From: Luidia sarsii
Taxonomy: Eukaryota; Echinodermata; Asteroidea; Paxillosida; Luidiidae
NCBI GenBank assembly: GCA_949987565.1
Contig: OX465109.1
Span: forward strand, 17,548,915 to 17,612,914
Length of the DNA: 64,000 bases
Direction: 5' to 3'
Numbering within the stretch: position 1 is the first letter of the stretch; each line of letters opens with the position of its first letter. A program made the translations under genes and the position numbers. The notes beneath the pieces were generated by a model. That model was not told the DNA's origin. It did not search any database and was given only the letters and a program-made list of their open reading frames with translations. Below, piece by piece: positions 26,025 to 33,277 of this stretch.

Positions 26025-26263
26025 AGTAGTCACCCCTTTACCCCAATCAGTCTGTTTGGTTCTGTTAAGTAGTCGCCCCTTTACCCCCAATGCGTCTGTT
26101 TCATTCTGTTAAGTAGTCGCCCCTTTACCCCCATTGCATCTGTTTCGTTCTGTTAAGTAGTCACCCCTTTACCCCCAATGCGTCTGTTTTATTCAGTTAA
26201 GTAGTCACCCCTTTACCACAATGCATCTGTTTAGTTCTGTTAAGTAGTCACCCCTTTACCCCC
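26025..26263 (+). repeat. Forward counterpart of the inverted block
   Basis: This has the same 239 bp as 22426-22664, in the normal orientation. It contains the only forward gtttggttctg monomer in the window. It lies about 100 bp upstream of 221-bp module copy 6, so it belongs naturally to the sequence preceding a module and is the likely source. Confidence 0.88.
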
Positions 26264-26357
26264 AATGCTTCTGTTTCGTTCTGTTAAGTAGTCACCTGTT
26301 TACAAAAATGCGCCTGTCTCATTCTGCTAAGTAGTCGCCCCTTTACCCCTGATGCGT

Positions 26358-26578
26358 GAGTGTTTGCCTTTGACACTGACCTTGTTGCAAATGGATGTCA
26401 GGACAAGCTCGTAGCAGTCAGTGCCCATCAGTCACAGGACTTTGGGGAGGCTAATCTTCATGGGTCTGGAGAGCTCAAGCAGGATGATGTTCACCATCTG
26501 AAGATCTGCAAGGCAATGAGGACAAATTTAGTACAGTTCTTTATCTGGTTTACACAAATTGTGTTTGATTATTTTCAG
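26358..26578. repeat. 221-bp non-satellite module, copy 6
   Basis: Same junctions as the others. It differs from copies 4 and 5 by catcagtcac, tctggagag and tttagtacag. The plus frame is open to TAG 26579-26581; the minus exon-like segment is 26381-26505. Identical by eye to copy 7. Confidence 0.8.
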
Positions 26579-26719
26579 TAGCCACCCCTTTACACCAAAT
26601 GCACATTTCGTTTTGTTACATGTACTGGAAGTAGTCACCCTTTATTCCAAATGCATCTGTTTCGTTCTGTTCAGTATTAACACCTTTATGCCCAATGCGT
26701 CTGTTTCGTTCTGTTAAGT

Positions 26720-26807
26720 ACCTACCCTTATATCCGCAATAGATCTGTTTCGTTCTGTTAAGTACCTACCCTTATATCCGCAATAGATCTGTTTCGTTCT
26801 GTTAAGA
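26720..26807 (+). repeat. Tandem run of two variant monomers next to the module
   Basis: Two acctacccttatatccgcaa units follow module copy 6, against four, four and three after copies 4, 5 and 7. Confidence 0.85.
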
Positions 26808-28508
26808 AGTCACTTCTTTACCCCCGATGCGTCTGTTTCATTCTGTTCAGTAGTCACCCCTTTACCCCAAATGCGTCTGTTTCATTCTGTTAAGTAGTCA
26901 CCCCTTTACCCCAAATGCGTCTACTTCGTTCTGTTAAGTAGTCACCCCTTTACCCCCAATGCATCTGTTTCGTTCTGTTCAGTATTCACCCCTTTACCCC
27001 AATGAGTCTGTTTCGTTGTGTTAAGTAGTCACCCCTTTACCCCCAATGCGTCTGTTTCGTTCTGTTAAGTAGTCACCCCTTTACCCCCAATGCGTCTGTT
27101 TCATTCTGTTAAGTAGACACCCCTTTACCCCCAATGCGTCTGTTTCATTCTGTTCAGTAGTCACCCCTTTACCCCCAATGCGTCTGTTTCATTTTGTTAA
27201 GTAGTCACCCCTTTACCCCATTGCATCTGTTTCATTCTGTTAAGTAGTCACCCCTTTACTCCCAATGCGTCTGTTTCATTCTGTTAAGAAGTCACCCCTT
27301 TACCCCCGATGTGTCTGTTTCATTCTGTTAAGTAGTCACCCCTTTACCCCCAATGCGTCTGTTTCATCCTGTTAAGAAGTCACCCCTTTACCCCCAATGC
27401 GTCTGTTTCATCCTGTTAAGAAGTCACCCCTTTACCCCCGATGTGTCTGTTTCATTCTGTTAAGTAGTCACCCCTTTACCCCCAATGCGTCTGTTTCGTT
27501 CTGTTAAGTAGTCACCCCTTTACCCCAATCAGTCTGTTTCGTTCTGTTAAGTAGTCGCCCCTTTACCCCCAATGCGTCTGTTTCATTCTGTTAAGTAGTC
27601 GCCCCTTTACCCCCATTGCATCTGTTTCATTCTGTTAAGTAGTCACCCCTTTACCCCAAATGAGTCTGTTTCGTTCTGTTCAGTAGTCACCCCTTTACCC
27701 CCAATGCGTCTGTTTCGTTCTGTTAAGTAGTCACCACTTTACCCCCAATGCGTCTGTTTCATTCTTTTAAGTAGTCACCCCTTTACCCCCAATGCGTCAG
27801 TTTCATTCTGTTAAGTAGTCACCCCTTTACCCCAGTCTGTTTCATTCTGTTAAGTAGTCACCACTTTACCCCCAATGCGTCTGTTTCATTCTGTTAAGTA
27901 GACACCCCTTTACCCCCAATGTGTCTGTTTCGTTCTGCTAAATAGTCGCCCCTTTAACCCCAATGCGTCTGTTTCGTTCTGTTCAGTAGTCACCCCTTTA
28001 CCCCAAATGCGTCTGTTTCATTAAGTAGTCACCCCTTTACCCCAATGCATCTGTTTCATTAAGTAGTCACCCCTATACCCCCAATGAGTCTGTATCATTC
28101 TGTTAAGTAGTCGCCCCTTTACCCCAAATGAGTCTGTTTCGTTCTGTTAAGTAGTCACCCCTTTACCCCCAATGCATCTGTTTCGTTCTGTTCAGTATTC
28201 ACCCCTTTACCCCAATGAGTCTGTTTCGTTGTGTTAAGTAGTCACCCCTTTACCCCCAATGCGTCTGTTTCGTTCTGTTAAGTAGTCACCCCTTTACCCC
28301 CAATGCGTCTGTTTCATTCTGTTAAGTAGACACCCCTTTACCCCCAATGCGTCTGTTTCATTCTGTTAAGTAGTCACCCCTTTACCCCCAATGCGTCTGT
28401 TTCATTTTGTTAAGTAGTCTCTCCTTTACCCCCAATGCATCTGTTTCGTTCTGTTAAGTAGACACCCCTTTACCCCCAATGCGTCTGTTTCATTCTGTTC
28501 AGTAGACA

Positions 28509-28518
28509 CCCCTTTACC
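28509..28518. repeat. Left 10-bp junction repeat of the PLE
   Basis: cccctttacc precedes the first non-satellite base and is found again at 32308-32317 straight after the element. It may be a target-site duplication. It is equally a normal part of the 44-bp unit, so simple microhomology is possible. Confidence 0.55.
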
Positions 28519-28618
28519 AAACCACCCATAATCGGGATCAACCCTCCCACCACCACCTAAAAGACAATCTTCCGAAAGGAGCAATGTCTTTTACTCAAGA
28601 AAATGGTCTAACCCTAAG

Positions 28619-29767
28619 ATGGCAACAACAAAACTTCCCATCTACAGACCTCTTCCCAATACCCGACGGGTAAGGAAGACACAACCATTTTCAACACTCT
28701 GGAATGGCGCGAGCCATCCACCAAACAAACCCACCCGAACCAACCCGCAGAGGGAACCTTCCCGTGATTCCCTCCCACAAACACCATCACCGATGCTCCA
28801 ACATTCTCTGTCAAACCCCTATGTTTCTACGAAAAAAAAGGCATACAACAATTTTTCTTTTCCTTCAGGAAAACCTCAGTTTTGCCTTCTTTTTGTACAA
28901 AAAAGAAACACACTGGTGAGAATTTCACGATTCCCGCCAAACCCTCGAATGTGTATTCCCGACAACCACACTGACGGCCAAAAGATCCCGCGTGGCACCT
29001 CCGGATGAGTGGTTTATACCACGTCCGCACTAGCCTCAGATAATCCCCTGGCCTCCGAGTCTCACCATCCAGTCGAGATGAACCCCACCACAAGAACCAC
29101 CGCCAAGAACCTCAGCCGCAAGAAGGCCAAGATCCAGCGACCCGCCAAGACCCTCATGCCTGCCGCCGCCACCACCACCACCACCATCCCAGAGGTACCT
29201 TTGTGCTCCTCCCCTAACCTTTCCGACAGCTTCGTGGACGGTCAATTCGGGTTCCTTGAGGAGTCTTTATTGACTTCTTTTGAACTCGAAGAGGCCCGAC
29301 AAGCCCCGCAAACGGTCTCTCGAAGACCTCGTCTCTCAGACGAGGACTTCAAATTTGTGCGGGATCTTGGTTTCTCCGTTAGGTAACTAGCGGAGGCCAA
29401 ATCTCACATAACACACCAATTGCGGGGCCTATCACAGGCTGTCGAAAAAGGAACAACCCCCGCATATCTCAGGAGTTCGGCGAGACCGCCCCACCCTCAC
29501 CGCGGCTTCCAGTACCGGTCCTCTTTTTTGAAGACCTTGGAAGCCGCAAATACCAAGGTCTCCCGAATCTTCCTGAAATTAACCAGGGAGGAATACGTCT
29601 TCCAGGCGGCAGACATACAGGAGAAAATCGAGTCAAACCAGCGGGCCGCCAGAATCAAGATCAGCGACAGGTTCACCGATCCAAGGGAACACTCGACAGC
29701 CACCGGCCTCTTCCACTCCTTCTCGGCCGTAAGGTCAAGAGGAAACAAGAGAAAAAGAGACGCTTGA
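28619..29767 (+). pseudogene. PLE ORF1, one frame of 383 codons with two internal stops
   Basis: The frame starts at an ATG in good context (aagATGG) and runs to TGA 29765-29767. It is interrupted only by TGA at 29006-29008 and TAA at 29384-29386, so three open pieces of 129, 125 and 126 codons lie in the same frame. The first piece is proline/threonine-rich and least convincing. The second has a basic patch (LSRKKAKIQR), a threonine run and an acidic stretch. The third is helix-rich (KTLEAANTKVSRIF, ADIQEKIESN) and ends in a basic RGNKRKRDA, like a nuclear localisation or nucleic-acid-binding tail. Upstream ORFs with helical or coiled-coil content are known in some PLEs; I infer a nucleic-acid-binding ORF1 product. 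Both stops could be single C-to-T changes (CGA to TGA, CAA to TAA). Alternatively, gacgGGTAAGG near 28668 and ttttccttcag near 28871 could bound an intron, since PLEs can retain introns. Confidence 0.55.
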
Positions 29768-29919
29768 GGAGCCACCCCCGTGAAAAACAACCGGTCCTTT
29801 TCAGGACCACCACATTGCCAAAAAAGAGACAAAGACAACGGTCGTTTAAAGCCAATCTCCAGTTTTGCAATATATCCTCCCACAATAAGGGAATCATATT
29901 GTTATAACACCCACCAACC
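29768..29919 (+). other. Spacer between ORF1 and the RT ORF
   Basis: These 152 bp separate the ORF1 stop from the RT start. An in-frame TAA lies four codons before the RT ATG, so the RT is not fused to ORF1. The RT ATG is in a strong context (accATGG). How a downstream ORF would be translated (reinitiation, separate transcript) is not visible. Confidence 0.6.
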
Positions 29920-31938
29920 ATGGCAAAACGAAAATTCCACAAATCGAGCAAACAATCACGGAACTCCACCAAAGGCAAAACCTTCTCCCGCCACAGCTCT
30001 AACCTGAGCACCCAACCTACAAGTCTAATGACTAATTTAGCGGAGGACAGCGAACAATTCATAACCAACCTATCCAATGTAACTCTTTCTCCAGTCGAGA
30101 AAATTGCATTAGGAAAAGGTCTAAGTTATGTTCCAACTCCAGCTAAACCAACCAGATCTACTCTACTAAGTGCTATTACCACATTCGAAAAACGGATGCG
30201 AACCGCATACATTATGCACCACAAACCACCCCTGAACCACCCGTTCAAACCACCCTCCACCTGGCATCCAAAAACCACTCAGAGCAATACGCTCAACACC
30301 TATTTGGAAGCCACAAAAGCCGAACTAGCCCATATCCGTCTGAGAAATCAGAAGAGGAATATGACAAGGTTAGAAACCACCACACTCCGCAACCTCAAAA
30401 ACAACCCCGAAATCGTCATTAAACCATATGACAAGGGTAGAGGAATCTGCATACTCAACCAATCTGACTACCGATCTGTCGGATTTAAACACCTCGAATC
30501 TAAACACTACTTGGAACTAAGTCAGGACATAACCCCCGCGACCATCAGTATGGTCCATTTCACCCTGACTAAAATGTACAACCAAAACTACATCGACCGC
30601 CACACCCTGGCCTACCTGGACCCACTCAAATACCACTGTGACTGCCCAACAATGTATTTTCTACCGAAAATACACAAACAGCCCCCAACTGGGCAACCCT
30701 TCGTCGGGCGACCAATTATCAGTGGATGCTCAAGTCCAACGGCCAAAATCTCAGAATACATTGACTACTTCCTCTTACCGATAGTTACCGCTCAACCAAC
30801 CTATGTCCGCGATACAGCAGACATCCTGCGGAAACTAGAAGAGAAAACCTTTCCCTCCAATGTTCTGATCACTAGTATTGATGTAGTTTCCATGTACACA
30901 AACATCCACCAAGAAGAAGCGATTCAATGTGTATGCAAAGCCCTCGACCTAACCAGTCACACCTATGGTATCACAAAACCACCCACCAACTACATCCGAG
31001 AACTACTGGAATTAATCTTGGGAAGAAATTGTTTCCAATTTGGGAACAGAATCTTTCTCCAGCAAATCGGTTGTGCAATGGGCTCCACAGCGAGCCCCGA
31101 AATTTGTGATATCACCCTATACGATTTCGAAAAGAAAATTCTTGAACAAGCGGAACACATCCTAACCTGGTGGCGATACCGAGATGACATACTTGTCATC
31201 TACGACGGCAATCTGGAGGAATTCCAAAACTTCATCAACCAGCTGAACCAAACCCACCCTACCCTAAAATTCACCTACGAAGCCTCCCTCACCTCCATCA
31301 ACTACCTTGACCTCACCATTTTCAAAGGTAATCGTTTCCATTCAACGGGTATACTAGACACCAAAGTCTACCGAAAACCCACGGAAACATACCAATACCT
31401 ACATCGAATGTCTTCCCACCCACCCCATGTATTCAACGCATTCATCTACGGAGAATGTCTCCGATATGCAAGGAATACAAACAACACTGAAGATTTCGAA
31501 GAAACGGTCAAAAACTTCTCACAAAAACTTCTCCAAAGAGGCTACTCGAAACCCGAGATCGACCTTGCAACAAGGAAAGTATCTCCCGCCAACCGATCCA
31601 ACCTGGTTCACAAACCGCAACCCAACACCCGAACAATGGAACAACCCCTGGTGTTTAGCACCACCTATAATCCGGCAATTAACCACCGTGATTTGAGACG
31701 AGCAGTCAACAGGAAATGGCACCTCATCCAAAGCAATGAACAACTCAGGGATATCTTCCCAAAACCACCCCTCATTGCTTACAAAAAAGCCAAAAACATA
31801 CGGGAAATGATCGTACGGGCAAAACTTCCCAAGCCCAAGAGAAACCCCGTCCCAGAAGATTCTGGTTTCGTTGAGGAACCAGATGAGACCCTGGACACTC
31901 TGCTCTCCTTACTCGAGGAACAAATCACCCAAGAATAA
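29920..31938 (+). CDS. Penelope-like reverse transcriptase, 672 aa, no GIY-YIG domain
   Basis: RNA-dependent DNA polymerase of a Penelope-like retrotransposon. The N-terminal part has the PLE-type FITNLSNVTLS...LGKGLSYVPTP block (47-74) and the DKG motif (KPYDKGRGICI, 168-178). The RT core follows: YFLPKIHK (246-253), RPIISG (264-269), motif A DVVSMYTNI with Asp321, motif B QQIGCAMGSTASP (381-393), motif C YRDD (420-423) with Asp422/Asp423, and YLDLTIF (462-468). The thumb-like region has KPTETYQYLH (486-495), GECLRYAR (511-518) and RGYSKPEI (540-547). The C-terminus keeps the conserved YNP...W...AYKKAKNIREMIVRAKLP segment (583-637), then a short acidic tail; the GIY-YIG endonuclease that follows here in canonical Penelope elements is absent. 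All catalytic residues are present and the frame is unbroken, which suggests recent activity. The start is the ATG with context accATGG, after an in-frame TAA. Assignment to PLE is secure; the subfamily (Athena/Coprina-like or another) cannot be settled by eye. Confidence 0.95.
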   Translation: MAKRKFHKSSKQSRNSTKGKTFSRHSSNLSTQPTSLMTNLAEDSEQFITNLSNVTLSPVEKIALGKGLSYVPTPAKPTRSTLLSAITTFEKRMRTAYIMHHKPPLNHPFKPPSTWHPKTTQSNTLNTYLEATKAELAHIRLRNQKRNMTRLETTTLRNLKNNPEIVIKPYDKGRGICILNQSDYRSVGFKHLESKHYLELSQDITPATISMVHFTLTKMYNQNYIDRHTLAYLDPLKYHCDCPTMYFLPKIHKQPPTGQPFVGRPIISGCSSPTAKISEYIDYFLLPIVTAQPTYVRDTADILRKLEEKTFPSNVLITSIDVVSMYTNIHQEEAIQCVCKALDLTSHTYGITKPPTNYIRELLELILGRNCFQFGNRIFLQQIGCAMGSTASPEICDITLYDFEKKILEQAEHILTWWRYRDDILVIYDGNLEEFQNFINQLNQTHPTLKFTYEASLTSINYLDLTIFKGNRFHSTGILDTKVYRKPTETYQYLHRMSSHPPHVFNAFIYGECLRYARNTNNTEDFEETVKNFSQKLLQRGYSKPEIDLATRKVSPANRSNLVHKPQPNTRTMEQPLVFSTTYNPAINHRDLRRAVNRKWHLIQSNEQLRDIFPKPPLIAYKKAKNIREMIVRAKLPKPKRNPVPEDSGFVEEPDETLDTLLSLLEEQITQE

Positions 31939-32307
31939 CCAACCCGGTCACTCAAACCTACCCCTATTTGGCACCCCAACCATGAGACACACTGATCTGC
32001 CAAGATCACCACCGCAACTGATGATTGCCCAGATGGCATGAAAACATGTTATTGCGACACCATGGGAGCTGCGAAGCGTCCCTAGTCTCCTTCCATGAGA
32101 GCACCTTCCGATCTTATGGCCTGCTATATTAGCCCAACCCAGTCGACGCATATTGCAAGGTTCTTGCTTTATGGTTAAATTGACTACTCCCCTGGAATAT
32201 AGCAAAGAACACGGCATGTGGTCCTAAAATGTTTTCATTTTTCGTTCCACGGGTCAACAGAGAGGCGGTGTCACTGAATGGGATAACACCATCATTTTCA
32301 CAAACAG
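31939..32307 (+). other. PLE 3' tail
   Basis: Non-coding end of the element, 369 bp. It contains the hammerhead fold at 32013-32056. The remaining 251 bp after the ribozyme show no repeat, poly(A) tract or AATAAA signal. Short frames here have no recognisable product. The last bases, acaaacag, abut satellite cccctttacccc. Confidence 0.7.
32013..32056 (+). ncRNA. Type I hammerhead ribozyme (minimal, PLE-type)
   Basis: All core elements are in order. Stem I is CGCAA (32013-32017) with TTGCG (32052-32056), 5 perfect pairs. CTGATGA is at 32018-32024. Stem II is TGCC (32026-32029) with GGCA (32035-32038) around a 5-nt loop. GAAA is at 32040-32043. Stem III is AAC (32043-32045) with GTT (32048-32050) and a 2-nt loop. 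H17 is A at 32051, so self-cleavage is predicted between 32051 and 32052. A 3-bp stem III with a tiny loop is characteristic of PLE and retrozyme hammerheads, which are thought to act as dimers. Odd points: the usual G10.1-C11.1 pair is replaced by U-U, and H17 is A rather than C, so cleavage may be slow. The likely role is processing of PLE transcripts. Confidence 0.85.
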
Positions 32308-32317
32308 CCCCTTTACC
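32308..32317. repeat. Right 10-bp junction repeat of the PLE
   Basis: cccctttacc is identical to 28509-28518. It continues directly into cccTGATGCGTGAG and the seventh 221-bp module. Confidence 0.55.
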
Positions 32318-32327
32318 CCTGATGCGT

Positions 32328-32548
32328 GAGTGTTTGCCTTTGACACTGACCTTGTTGCAAATGGATGTCAGGACAAGCTCGTAGCAGTCAGTGCCCATCA
32401 GTCACAGGACTTTGGGGAGGCTAATCTTCATGGGTCTGGAGAGCTCAAGCAGGATGATGTTCACCATCTGAAGATCTGCAAGGCAATGAGGACAAATTTA
32501 GTACAGTTCTTTATCTGGTTTACACAAATTGTGTTTGATTATTTTCAG
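32328..32548. repeat. 221-bp non-satellite module, copy 7
   Basis: Identical by eye to copy 6. It starts only 20 bp after the PLE end. The plus frame is open to TAG 32549-32551; the minus exon-like segment is 32351-32475. It is the last copy in the window; none occurs in the following 31 kb. Confidence 0.8.
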
Positions 32549-32689
32549 TAGCCACCCCTTTACACCAAATGCACATTTCGTTTTGTTACATGTACTGGAA
32601 GTAGTCACCCTTTATTCCAAATGCATCTGTTTCGTTCTGTTCAGTATTAACACCTTTATGCCCAATGCGTCTGTTTCGTTCTGTTAAGT

Positions 32690-32821
32690 ACCTACCCTTA
32701 TATCCGCAATAGATCTGTTTCGTTCTGTTAAGTACCTACCCTTATATCCGCAATAGATCTGTTTCATTCTGTTAAGTACCTACCCTTATATCCGCAATAG
32801 ATCTGTTTCGTTCTGTTAAGA
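32690..32821 (+). repeat. Tandem run of three variant monomers next to the module
   Basis: Three acctacccttatatccgcaa units, one more than in the otherwise matching copy at 26720-26807. That one unit accounts for the shift in offset from 5,970 to 6,014 bp. Confidence 0.85.
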
Positions 32822-33277
32822 AGTCACCCCTTTACCCCCGATGCGTCTGTTTCATTCTGTTCAGTAGTCACCCCTTTACCCCAAATGCGTCTGTTTCATT
32901 CTGTTAAGTAGTCACCCCTTTACCCCAAATGCGTCTACTTCGTTCTGTTAAGTAGTCACCCCTTTACCCCCAATGCATCTGTTTCGTTCTGTTCAGTATT
33001 CACCCCTTTACCCCAATGAGTCTGTTTCGTTGTGTTAAGTAGTCACCCCTTTACCCCCAATGCGTCTGTTTCGTTCTGTTAAGTAGTCACCCCTTTACCC
33101 CCAATGCGTCTGTTTCATTCTGTTAAGTAGACACCCCTTTACCCCCAATGCGTCTGTTTCATTCTGTTCAGTAGTCACCCCTTTACCCCCAATGCGTCTG
33201 TTTCATTTTGTTAAGTAGTCACCCCTTTACCCCATTGCATCTGTTTCATTCTGTTAAGTAGTCACCCCTTTACTCCC

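Larger units (their letters stand above)
6758..28508 (+). repeat. 44-bp satellite array, block 2
   Basis: The same monomer family as block 1, with a different set of variants: aatcagtctg, aatgagtctg, gttttattcagttaag, gttaagaagtcacc, and short units of about 35 bp in which gtttcattaagtagtc has lost the ttctgtt segment. It is interrupted by six 221-bp modules (listed separately) and one inverted block at 22426-22664. Outside those, every stretch is satellite and no gene was seen. Higher-order duplication is strongest between 11.6 and 25 kb. Confidence 0.97.
28519..32307 (+). mobile_element. Penelope-like retroelement, 3,789 bp, endonuclease-less, with hammerhead ribozyme
   Basis: The largest unique segment in the window. 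In order it holds a short 5' leader (28519-28618), a broken ORF1 (28619-29767), a spacer of 152 bp, an intact 672-codon reverse transcriptase ORF (29920-31938), a type I hammerhead fold (32013-32056) and about 250 bp of 3' tail. Base composition is C/A-rich on the coding strand, unlike the satellite. No LTRs, poly(A) tail or second ribozyme copy was found. PLEs usually have ribozyme-bearing direct repeats (pLTRs) at both ends, so the 5' repeat appears to be missing, probably through 5' truncation. No GIY-YIG domain is visible and there are only about 75 bp between the RT stop and the ribozyme. Confidence 0.9.

Noticed and set aside
28519..28618. 5' pLTR with a second ribozyme copy
   Set aside because: No CTGATGA or sequence matching the 3' tail was found upstream of ORF1; the 5' repeat seems absent.
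28509..32317. Firm 10-bp target-site duplication for the PLE
   Set aside because: The cccctttacc motif is in nearly every monomer and the two flanks are not the two halves of one intact site, so duplication cannot be separated from microhomology.
28614..32398. Minus-strand and alternative-frame ORFs across the PLE
   Set aside because: They are shadows of the RT and ORF1 frames; composition is biased and no motif was recognised.
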